Shown here: positions 1-4,932 of the stretch, piece by piece
Layout: every line of letters starts with the position of its first letter
How positions within the stretch are numbered: the first letter of the stretch is position 1
Source: Hyphomicrobiales bacterium
Lineage (GTDB): Bacteria; Pseudomonadota; Alphaproteobacteria; Rhizobiales; Xanthobacteraceae
Direction of reading: 5' to 3'
Length of the DNA stretch: 6,099 bases
Assembly: GCA_003133345.1 (NCBI GenBank)
Contig: PKXB01000179.1
Coordinates: 4,097 to 10,195 of the forward strand
Position numbers and translations under genes: made by a program
Notes under the pieces: model-generated
Told to the model about the DNA's origin: nothing
Database searches by the model: none
Seen by the model: the letters and a program-made list of their open reading frames with translations, nothing else

Positions 1-13
1 GGGGAGTTCGGTC

Positions 14-469
14 ATGGCTGAGGTGCTTCGTTACAGTCGGTTGCTTGCGGCCGCGGTTTTGATCGGCCTCGGCACCTTGGCGCCGGCCCAGGCGGCGAAC
101 TGGCTGGAAATGAACTCCTATCTGAGCGGGCAGAACTACAGCGGCTTGTTGCCGCCCTGCGAGGCCGCGCTCGGCAAGATTTCCGCACGGTTTGCCGAGA
201 AGGAGAGCCGATTCTGGAACTCCAACCTGCAAATCCTCGACTTCGAGCGGGTGCGCGAAACCGCCTACCGGCCCTGGGCGGAGGGGACCATTCCGCGCCG
301 GTTCTGCACGGCGGTGGCCTCGGTCAGTGACGGGAGCCAGCACCGGGTGAATTACTGGATCGGCGAGGATACCGGCATGATCGGCATGACCTGGGGCGTC
401 GAATGGTGCGTAGTCGGCCTCGACCGCAACTGGGCCTATAACCCGGCCTGCAAGATGGCGCAGCCCTAA
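14..469 (+). CDS. Small secreted protein of unknown function, four cysteines
   Basis: I do not recognise a named family. The 151-residue product opens with a signal peptide: Arg at 6 and 9, a hydrophobic core at about 10-24, and an Ala-Gln-Ala-Ala region suggesting cleavage near residue 28, so the mature form should be periplasmic or secreted. The mature part is about 123 residues, rich in Trp and Tyr, with four cysteines at 49, 98, 132 and 146 that could form two disulfides. The last third (Trp/Gly/Asn-rich, about 114-146) looks like the most structured part. A GGGGAG at 1-6 stands 7 bases before the ATG and supports this start. The gene is followed by 137 bases and then a secreted ribonuclease in the same direction; co-transcription is possible but a promoter-like sequence lies between them. 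Codon use matches the neighbours. A secreted structural or inhibitor-like role is only a guess. Confidence 0.85.
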   Translation: MAEVLRYSRLLAAAVLIGLGTLAPAQAANWLEMNSYLSGQNYSGLLPPCEAALGKISARFAEKESRFWNSNLQILDFERVRETAYRPWAEGTIPRRFCTAVASVSDGSQHRVNYWIGEDTGMIGMTWGVEWCVVGLDRNWAYNPACKMAQP

Positions 470-511
470 AGCCGGCCGGTCAAACCAATCCTGATTTGTT
501 TCATTTTGTTC

Positions 512-540
512 TTGAAATGTTCTCGCCGATCAGCTACGGT
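512..540 (+). promoter_or_regulatory. Possible sigma-70-type promoter for the ribonuclease gene
   Basis: TTGAAA at 512-517 (preceded by C, like the rhizobial CTTGAC form) is followed after 17 bases by TACGGT at 535-540. The -35 is good and the -10 weak. It sits in the AT-richer gap between the first two genes and would give a leader of about 60 bases before the ATG at 607. Inference from consensus only. Confidence 0.3.
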
Positions 541-575
541 TTTCTGGAACCGTTGCGAAAAATCAATTTACGGTT
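536..575 (+). promoter_or_regulatory. Leader with two mutually exclusive hairpins
   Basis: ACGGTT at 536-541, its complement AACCGT at 548-553 and a second ACGGTT at 570-575 are all visible. The central copy can pair with the left one (6 bp, 6-base loop) or with the right one (6 bp, 16-base loop) but not both. If the promoter proposed at 512-540 is right, transcription begins near 547, so only the right-hand hairpin would be in the mRNA; the left one would then overlap the -10 as a DNA dyad. Confidence 0.3.
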
Positions 576-606
576 TGTTCCGGTGTCCTTGTGATGGGGG
601 CGTCCA

Positions 607-1338
607 ATGTTTCGCGATTTGCTTCGTCATCGCGTTAGCCGGGCGGCGCAGGCCGCCGCCGTTGCCCTGAGCTTCCTGTTCATTTTCGCCATCGTCGCGC
701 TGGCGCAGGACCGGCAAACCCAAGGCAGCTTTGCGCAAGACCACCGGCAGAACGCGCCCGGGCAATTCGATTTCTACGTGCTGGCGCTGTCCTGGTCGCC
801 GTCCTATTGCGAGGCCGCGCATGAGCGCGCGCCCGAGCGGGCGCCCGACCAGCAATGCGCCGGGCGGCCGTTTTCCTTCGTGGTGCATGGGCTTTGGCCT
901 CAATACGAGCAGGGGTTCCCGTCCTTCTGCCAGGTGCCGGCGCCGCGGCTCGACCGCAATATCGTCGGCAGCGTGCTCGACCCGATGCCGAGCCCGCGGC
1001 TGATCTTCCATGAATGGGATCGCCACGGAACCTGCTCGGGGCTTTCGCAGCACGCTTTTTTCGAGGCCGTGCGCAAAGCGCGATCGGTGGTAAAAATTCC
1101 GCTGGAATTTACCGAACTGGACAAGCCCATCACGGTGAAGCCGGACGATGTCGCCGAGGCCTTCGTCAAGGCCAATGCGGGATTGTCGCGCGCAGCGTTT
1201 GCAGTGGCTTGCGACAGCAAGCGGCTGAGCGAAGTGCGGGTGTGCCTGAACAAGGACTTTTCTTTCCGCGACTGCGCCGAGGTGGTGCACCGCGCCTGCA
1301 AACGCGATGCGATCGCGATGCCGGCGGTGCGCGGATAA
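607..1338 (+). CDS. Secreted ribonuclease T2 family protein
   Basis: RNase T2 enzymes cleave single-stranded RNA through a 2',3'-cyclic phosphate and act outside the cytoplasm. The product is 243 residues. Residues 1-33 form a signal peptide with arginines in the n-region, a hydrophobic core at about 17-31 and an Ala-Leu-Ala|Gln cleavage site. The barrel-like fold begins at about 54 (FDFYVLALSWSPSYC, the usual T2 opening). Catalytic segment CAS I is FVVHGLWPQY at 91-100, with the catalytic His at 94; CAS II is HEWDRHGTCSG at 135-145, with Glu136 and His140. All key residues are present, so it should be active. Eight cysteines (68, 84, 108, 143, 202, 213, 223, 231) could give four disulfides, fitting periplasmic or extracellular export. 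The ribosome site is a run of G at 596-600, weak and 6 bases from the ATG. Length and motif order match bacterial T2 enzymes (E. coli RNase I type). A role in scavenging nucleotides from RNA is the family norm; no neighbour narrows this. Confidence 0.95.
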   Translation: MFRDLLRHRVSRAAQAAAVALSFLFIFAIVALAQDRQTQGSFAQDHRQNAPGQFDFYVLALSWSPSYCEAAHERAPERAPDQQCAGRPFSFVVHGLWPQYEQGFPSFCQVPAPRLDRNIVGSVLDPMPSPRLIFHEWDRHGTCSGLSQHAFFEAVRKARSVVKIPLEFTELDKPITVKPDDVAEAFVKANAGLSRAAFAVACDSKRLSEVRVCLNKDFSFRDCAEVVHRACKRDAIAMPAVRG

Positions 1339-1421
1339 ACGGAGCCTAAATACGGTCGACTAAATCTGGGCCCTGTGTCTGCGATCGCATTAAGCCGCCA
1401 CTAACGATGGCCATAGGCGTT

Positions 1422-1465
1422 TCGGGGATAACCCCCGATCGTCGAGAATTGGCGCAAGATTCTCG
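1422..1465 (+). other. Two adjacent intergenic hairpins
   Basis: TCGGGG (1422-1427) pairs with CCCCGA (1433-1438) across a 5-base loop, and CGAGAAT (1443-1449) pairs with ATTCTCG (1459-1465) across a 9-base loop. Neither is followed by a T-run, so they are not classical terminators. They lie between the ribonuclease stop and the small membrane protein and could stabilise the 3' end of the ribonuclease mRNA or belong to the leader of the next gene. Confidence 0.35.
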
Positions 1466-1488
1466 TAAGGGAAATCCGCAATCCTCCG

Positions 1489-1509
1489 CCCGCGATCAGC
1501 GCGGGGGAG
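1489..1509 (+). promoter_or_regulatory. Ribosome binding site partly inside a hairpin
   Basis: CCCGCG at 1489-1494 pairs with CGCGGG at 1500-1505 around a 5-base loop. The GGGGGAG ribosome-binding sequence (1503-1509), 7 bases before the ATG at 1517, overlaps the right arm, so folding would hide part of it. This may simply reflect high GC content. Confidence 0.35.
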
Positions 1510-1516
1510 CGCGGCT

Positions 1517-1837
1517 ATGAATCGTGTGTGGGACTATATCGGTTTTGCGGTCTGGTTTTCCGGGCTCGGCTACATCGTGTTGTGGCTGCTCGGCTCGCCC
1601 GATCATTTGATGCTGCCGCCGGCCCTGCACGCGGTCGGCGTGGCGTCGGCGATGCTCGTCCCCGTGCGCCTGCTGTTGTGCGCCGTTAGCCGGTGGCGCG
1701 CCGCGGCCGGCGCTGCGCTGGCGGTTCCTATGCGTAAGCCTGCCGCCGTTCTGCGGCCGCGGCGGCGAAAGCCGGCGCACCCGCTGCGCCCGGTCAAGCC
1801 GCGCAGCCATTTCGGCCTGCGCGGCATGCCGGAATGA
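1517..1837 (+). CDS. Small two-helix membrane protein, unknown function
   Basis: No named family recognised. The 106-residue product has two hydrophobic stretches, about 7-26 and 33-55, joined by a short Ser-Pro-Asp-His turn, then a strongly basic, proline-rich tail (about 59-103) with an Arg-Arg-Arg-Lys cluster near 82-85. By the positive-inside rule both ends would be cytoplasmic with a short periplasmic loop; the tail could contact lipid headgroups, nucleic acid or another protein. There is no signal peptidase site. GGGGGAG at 1503-1509 supports the start. The gene stands alone between the ribonuclease and rlmJ, and the palindromic repeat begins 2 bases after its TGA. That it is real rests on the membrane pattern and ribosome site; a longer antisense frame across it (1496-1963) lacks any recognisable features. 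Confidence 0.7.
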   Translation: MNRVWDYIGFAVWFSGLGYIVLWLLGSPDHLMLPPALHAVGVASAMLVPVRLLLCAVSRWRAAAGAALAVPMRKPAAVLRPRRRKPAHPLRPVKPRSHFGLRGMPE

Positions 1838-1839
1838 AC

Positions 1840-1888
1840 GCGCATGATCCCGAAAAGTGGGCACCGGTTTTCGGAAAAGATCATGCGC
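1840..1888. repeat. Rhizobial-type intergenic palindromic repeat (RIME-like)
   Basis: GCGCATGATC (1840-1849) is exactly inverted at 1879-1888, and inside it CCGAAAA (1850-1856) is inverted as TTTTCGG (1868-1874). A four-base AAAA (1875-1878) breaks symmetry on the right, and GTG-GG-CAC sits at the tip. From memory, this sequence type recurs many times between genes in Bradyrhizobium, Mesorhizobium and relatives and resembles the short palindromic units of rhizobial mosaic elements; I cannot count copies here. It starts 2 bases after the upstream stop codon, a common position for such elements, and may act as an mRNA 3'-end stabiliser or weak terminator. Confidence 0.75.
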
Positions 1889-1967
1889 AAACAAAATAAG
1901 GCTATGGCATAAGCTCGGCAGCGCTGGCGATAAACGCCGGCTATGCGCGGAGCTTTCGAGCAAACAC

Positions 1968-2834
1968 GTGAACTATCGCCACGCTTTCCATGCCGGCGGC
2001 TTTGCCGACGTGTTCAAGCACGCGGTGCTCTGCCGCATCTTGCATTATTTGCGCGCCAAGCCGGCGGCGTTCCGCGTGATCGACACCCATGCCGGCGCCG
2101 GCCTCTACGATCTGGCCGGCCCGGAAGCGAGCCGCGGCGGCGAATGGCACGACGGCATCGAGCGGCTGATGGCCGCGCAGCTTGCCGCCCCGGTGGCCGC
2201 GCTGCTCGCGCCCTATCTCGAGGTTATCGGCGCGCTCAACGAGCGCGGCCGGCTCAAGACCTATCCCGGCTCGCCGGCGCTGGCGCGCGCCTGGCTGCGC
2301 CCGCAGGATCGCCTGATCGCCTGCGAAATCGAGCCGCAGGCGGCCGCCGCGCTCAGGCAAAATTTGCGCGGGGATACCCGCATCAAAACGCTGGAAATCG
2401 ACGGCTGGACCGCGCTCGGCGCCTATGTGCCGCCGAAGGAGCGCCGCGGCCTGGTGCTGGTCGATCCGCCGTTCGAGCAGGACAGCGATTTTTTCCGCCT
2501 GGCGCGCGGGCTCACCGCCGCGCACCGCAAATGGGCCACCGGCATTTATGCGCTCTGGTACCCGATCAAGGGGCGCAGCGAACCGGACGCGCTCGCCAAG
2601 AGCCTGCGCCGGCTGGGCATCGCAAAAATGTTGTGCGCGGAACTGATCGTCGCGCCGCTCAGCGATCCGACCCGCCTCAACGGCTGCGGCCTGATCCTGG
2701 TCAACCCGCCCTGGACCCTGGAAAGCGAGCTTTCCGTCCTGCTGCCAGCGCTGGCGGGCATCCTGGGGCGCGACGGCAAGGGCGGGTTCAAGCTCGATCG
2801 GCTCACCCGCGCGGCGCCGCAAGCCGCCCGGTGA
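1968..2834 (+). CDS. rlmJ: 23S rRNA (adenine(2030)-N6)-methyltransferase RlmJ
   Basis: RlmJ uses S-adenosylmethionine to methylate N6 of A2030 in 23S rRNA, acting in the cytoplasm on rRNA during ribosome assembly. With the GTG at 1968 the product is 288 residues, close to the E. coli enzyme (about 280). Its N-terminus VNYRHAFHAGGFADVFKHAV matches the family opening, including the conserved lysine (residue 17, Lys18 in E. coli). The SAM-binding motif VIDTHAGAGLYDL is at 37-49, YPGSP at 99-103, an acidic strand end (CEIEP) at 119-123, and the catalytic DPPF motif at 166-169, followed by YALWYPIK at 194-201. An upstream in-frame ATG at 1857 lies inside the palindromic repeat and would add 37 unrelated residues, so I reject it. 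The ribosome site is poor: GAG at 1958-1960 is near, GGAG at 1949-1952 is far. No neighbour is functionally linked. Confidence 0.93.
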   Translation: MNYRHAFHAGGFADVFKHAVLCRILHYLRAKPAAFRVIDTHAGAGLYDLAGPEASRGGEWHDGIERLMAAQLAAPVAALLAPYLEVIGALNERGRLKTYPGSPALARAWLRPQDRLIACEIEPQAAAALRQNLRGDTRIKTLEIDGWTALGAYVPPKERRGLVLVDPPFEQDSDFFRLARGLTAAHRKWATGIYALWYPIKGRSEPDALAKSLRRLGIAKMLCAELIVAPLSDPTRLNGCGLILVNPPWTLESELSVLLPALAGILGRDGKGGFKLDRLTRAAPQAAR

Positions 2835-2894
2835 CATTAGGCCCCTTTCCACAGGACCCCAGTTGGTGTGTAGTTCCGTCATTGGCAGGTACGT

Positions 2895-3002
2895 TCCGCC
2901 TCCGGTTTGGGGGGCCGGCGGAGTGACAGAGGCCGTTCGCGGCCGACGCTTTCCCCGCATGTGAATGTCCGGCCGAGCCGCCGAGCGTGGGGCTCGCGCG
3001 GC
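2895..3002 (+). promoter_or_regulatory. Structured leader upstream of the cold-shock gene
   Basis: The 197-base gap between rlmJ and csp carries three hairpins in order: TCCGCC/GGCGGA (2895-2900 with 2917-2922); GGCCG/CGGCC with a TTCG loop (2931-2944); and a ten-pair stem with one bulged C (2977-2986 with 2992-3002), ending 14 bases before the ribosome site. Long structured leaders are known to control csp genes by temperature-dependent folding in E. coli cspA; the sequence here is unrelated and the parallel is inference. I could not identify a clear promoter. Confidence 0.4.
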
Positions 3003-3031
3003 GGAGCAGTGCGGGGAGAGGAGTTTTCCCG

Positions 3032-3247
3032 ATGGCGCAGACTGGTGTTGTGAAGTTCTTCAATAGCGAGCGGGGCTACGGCTTCGTGAAGCCGGATGAC
3101 GGCGGGCGCGACGTGTTCGTGCACATCACCGCCGTGGAGCAGGCCGGACTCAAGAGCCTGAACGAAGGCCAGAAGATCAGCTTCGATGTCGAACCGGACA
3201 AAAAGGGCAAAGGCCCGAAGGCCGTGAACCTGGTCGTTACCGACTGA
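3032..3247 (+). CDS. Cold-shock-domain protein (CspA family)
   Basis: This is a 71-residue single-domain OB-fold protein that binds single-stranded RNA and DNA and acts as an RNA chaperone in the cytoplasm. It begins MAQTGVVKFFNSERGYGFV: the aromatic strand KFFN leads into RNP1 (RGYGFV, residues 14-19), and RNP2 is VFVHI (28-32). The C-terminal strands end in the typical KGPKAVNL segment. The length equals that of E. coli CspA-type proteins (about 70). The start at 3032 is fixed by the family N-terminus and by AGAGGAG at 3017-3023, 8 bases upstream; a longer frame from 2987 would add 15 residues from the leader and is not supported. Rhizobia carry several csp paralogues, so cold induction cannot be assumed. 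The leader and the two downstream hairpins suggest its own transcription unit. Confidence 0.96.
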   Translation: MAQTGVVKFFNSERGYGFVKPDDGGRDVFVHITAVEQAGLKSLNEGQKISFDVEPDKKGKGPKAVNLVVTD

Positions 3248-3254
3248 TTGAGAA

Positions 3255-3282
3255 GCGGGCTGCGCCGGCAACGGCCGCCCGC
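3255..3282 (+). terminator. GC-rich hairpin after the cold-shock gene
   Basis: GCGGGC (3255-3260) pairs with GCCCGC (3277-3282); inside, GCCG (3264-3267) pairs with CGGC (3272-3275) around a GCAA tetraloop. It begins 8 bases after the csp stop codon. The following bases are only mildly T-rich, so it is either a weak terminator or an mRNA-end stabiliser preceding the stronger one at 3315. Confidence 0.45.
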
Positions 3283-3314
3283 CGACTTGCTCTTGTTATT
3301 CACCAACTGCGGGG

Positions 3315-3346
3315 CCCCCGCGCCTGTCGCGGCGGGATATTTTTCT
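3315..3346 (+). terminator. Intrinsic terminator abutting the GST start codon
   Basis: CCCCCGCG (3315-3322) pairs with CGCGG plus GGG (3328-3336) with one bulged C at 3333 and a CCTGT loop, followed by ATATTTTTCT. This is a credible rho-independent terminator for csp. Its T-run ends 2-3 bases before the ATG at 3349. Confidence 0.6.
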
Positions 3347-3348
3347 AA

Positions 3349-3954
3349 ATGATCCTCAGATCCTCACCCGCCTCACCGTTCGGCCGCAAGGCGCGCATCG
3401 CCGCCAGCCTGCTTGGGCTCGCGGACAAGATCGAAGTGAGCGAAACCGATCTCAACGATCCCGCCGATAGCATACGCGCACAAAATCCGGTCGGAAAAAT
3501 CCCGGTGCTGATCCTCGATGATGGCACCGCCTATTATGACTCGCGCGTGATCCTCGAATATCTCGATCATCTCGCCGGCGGCGGCCGCATCATTCCGCGC
3601 GAGCCGAAGGCGCGCTTCGCGGCGTTGCGGTTGCAGGCACTGTGCGACGGTATTCTCGATGCCAGCCTGTTGCTGGTTTATGAGAACCGTTTCCGGCCGG
3701 CCGACAAGCGCGTGCAGGCCTGGGTCGATCGCCAGGCCGACAAGGTCGCGCGCGGGCTGGCGGCGCTGGAAGCCGCGCCGCCGAAGCTCGATCCGGTTCC
3801 CGACGTCGGGCAGATCGCGCTCGCCTGCGCGCTCGGCTATCGCGACCTGCGCTTCGGCGGCAGCTGGCGCAAGGATCATCCGCGCCTGGTCGCTTGGCTC
3901 GACAAATTCACCGCACAGGTGCCGGCCTTCGCGGCGACCAAGGTCGCGGCTTAA
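3349..3954 (+). CDS. Glutathione S-transferase family protein
   Basis: The protein is a 201-residue cytosolic GST-fold protein. The N-terminal thioredoxin-like domain (1 to about 76) opens with SSPASPFGRKAR, where Ser6 or Ser9 is the likely glutathione-activating residue. The cis-proline segment VGKIPVLILDDG lies at 48-59 (cis-Pro52), and DSRVILEYLD at 64-73 carries the Asp/Glu-Ser pair that holds the gamma-glutamyl group. The remainder (about 85-201) is the all-helical C-terminal domain with the usual late 'HPRLVAWLDKF' helix. Family members conjugate glutathione to electrophiles or reduce thiol adducts; the substrate cannot be read from sequence. The start is fixed by the family N-terminus. 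No ordinary ribosome site precedes it: GGCGGG at 3331-3336 is 12 bases away and inside a terminator stem. It ends convergent with the minus-strand porin gene. Confidence 0.92.
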   Translation: MILRSSPASPFGRKARIAASLLGLADKIEVSETDLNDPADSIRAQNPVGKIPVLILDDGTAYYDSRVILEYLDHLAGGGRIIPREPKARFAALRLQALCDGILDASLLLVYENRFRPADKRVQAWVDRQADKVARGLAALEAAPPKLDPVPDVGQIALACALGYRDLRFGGSWRKDHPRLVAWLDKFTAQVPAFAATKVAA

Positions 3955-3971
3955 CGCGCTGCGCGCAAGCG

Positions 3972-3999
3972 AAAGCCCCGGAGCGAACCCCGGGGCTTT
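3972..3999. terminator. Bidirectional terminator between GST and porin 1
   Basis: AAAGCCCCGG (3972-3981) is exactly inverted as CCGGGGCTTT (3990-3999) with an 8-base loop. On the + strand it is followed by GCATTTT, serving the GST gene; on the minus strand it ends in TTTC, serving the porin gene whose stop is at 4025. Its position between convergent genes fits two-way termination. Confidence 0.85.
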
Positions 4000-4024
4000 G
4001 CATTTTCACGTCAGATATTTTCGA

Positions 4025-4681
4025 TCAGAACCGGTAATTAAGACCGGCGCGCACGATATTGCTGCGGAAGTTTGCATTCGCACCGGGTACCGCGGTTCCG
4101 GTATCGCCGAGATCGACATAGAGATATTCGACCTTGGCGGTCCAAGGCCCGGCGATCGCCGCTTCAATGCCGCCGCCGACGGTCCAGCCGGCCTTGGTCG
4201 TCCGCGTATCGCCGACGCCAGCGATTGAGGTCTTGATATCGCCGAAGGCGGCGCCGCCGGTGACGTAGGGCATGAAGCGGTCGATGGCGTAACCGAGGCG
4301 TCCGCGCGCGGTGCTCAGCCAGTTGTTGCGCGTTTCGCAGGTCGTGACGCCGCAGGGCGCGCTGCCGTGGAGATCGCTCCAGTCGATGTCGCCTTCCAGG
4401 CCGAATACGACTTGGCCCATCTGATAATTGTAGCCGAGCGTGCCGCCGACCAAGCCACCCGACGTGTCATAGCTGCCCGACGAAACGGGCGCGGAGATAT
4501 CCGAACGGCCGAAGCCCCAGCCGCCGTTGATGCCGACATAGAAGCCGGTCCAGTTATAGGGCGGCGTTACATAGACCGACGCCTTCTCCGGCATTGGCCG
4601 TTGGCGCGGGAGGTCGGCGGCCGCTGCCGAGACCACGCCAATCGCCAGGACGCCCGCGCTTGCAAGCAGGAACTTTTTCAT
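4025..4681 (-). CDS. Outer-membrane beta-barrel protein, Omp25/Omp31 type (porin 1)
   Basis: The product is 218 residues. A signal peptide (MKKFLLASAG..., core at about 4-17, cleavage in the Ala-Ala-Ala-Ala-Asp run at about 19-23) sends it out through Sec. A short Pro/Arg-rich linker (about 24-40) precedes the barrel, which starts at YNWTGFYVGINGG (42-54), the hallmark of alphaproteobacterial Omp25/Omp31-like 8-strand barrels. Alternating strands follow (GGTLGYNYQMG, ARGRLGYA, RFMPYVTGGAAFGD, AAIAGPWTAKVEYLYVDLG), and the chain ends RAGLNYRF with the C-terminal Phe read by the BAM machinery. One cysteine pair sits in a surface loop (CGVTTC). Start 4681 is preferred: the minus strand has GAGGTG 4 bases before, and it gives a clean signal peptide; extending to 4741 would add 20 polar residues in front. 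Such barrels anchor the envelope and may form small pores; the solute is unknown. It is a close paralogue of the gene at 4933. Confidence 0.93.
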   Translation of the reverse strand: MKKFLLASAGVLAIGVVSAAAADLPRQRPMPEKASVYVTPPYNWTGFYVGINGGWGFGRSDISAPVSSGSYDTSGGLVGGTLGYNYQMGQVVFGLEGDIDWSDLHGSAPCGVTTCETRNNWLSTARGRLGYAIDRFMPYVTGGAAFGDIKTSIAGVGDTRTTKAGWTVGGGIEAAIAGPWTAKVEYLYVDLGDTGTAVPGANANFRSNIVRAGLNYRF

Positions 4682-4803
4682 GACGCACCTCATTCCAAAT
4701 TGTGCGGACGGTCGCGGATGCGCCGTCCCCCGATTGCGCATTCAACGCGCCATTGCCGATAAGGGTTCCTCGCACAACACCGCGATTGCCTTCGGCTGTG
4801 GCC

Positions 4804-4817
4804 GGGCGGCAACGCCC
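4804..4817. other. Small GNRA-loop hairpin upstream of porin 1
   Basis: GGGCG (4804-4808) pairs with CGCCC (4813-4817) around GCAA (read on the + strand). It lies about 120 bases before the porin 1 start. The rest of the 4682-4878 gap holds no promoter I can defend and no other structure. Confidence 0.2.
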
Positions 4818-4878
4818 ATTTGGCCATGATTGGGCCCCGATCGCGCTATGCCGGTGCGCAGATCTTGCCGGCCATACG

Positions 4879-4910
4879 AAAAAGCCCCGGAACTCTGTCC
4901 GGGGCTTTTT
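4879..4910. terminator. Intrinsic terminator of porin 2
   Basis: AAAAAGCCCCGG (4879-4890) is exactly inverted as CCGGGGCTTTTT (4899-4910) with an 8-base loop. On the minus strand, 22 bases after the porin 2 stop, it ends in a T5 run. The AAGCCCCGG core is the same as in the terminator at 3972, as expected if the gene and its terminator were duplicated together. It separates porin 2 from porin 1. Confidence 0.9.
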
Positions 4911-4932
4911 GCAGTTCGTGTTTTCCGCCTGA

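Noticed and set aside
568..1290. Long open frame on the minus strand across the ribonuclease gene
   Set aside because: It is antisense to a gene with intact catalytic motifs, and its product is an Arg/Gly/Pro-rich chain with no recognisable features; typical of high-GC shadow frames.
1422..1465. Intrinsic terminator for the ribonuclease gene
   Set aside because: Both hairpins lack a following T-run, so I list them only as hairpins.
1857..1967. Upstream ATG extension of rlmJ
   Set aside because: The family N-terminus begins at the GTG at 1968; the extension is translated repeat and spacer sequence.
1941..2960. 339-codon minus-strand frame and a 327-codon + strand frame over rlmJ
   Set aside because: Both overlap the RlmJ frame, which has clear SAM-binding and DPPF motifs; the alternative products are low-complexity Arg/Ala-rich and lack family motifs.
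3373..3879. Minus-strand open frame across the GST gene
   Set aside because: Shadow of the GST gene, which shows a full thioredoxin-like domain and helical domain in frame.
4682..4741. Extended N-terminus of porin 1
   Set aside because: Would place 20 polar residues before a normal signal peptide; the internal start at 4681 has a good ribosome site.
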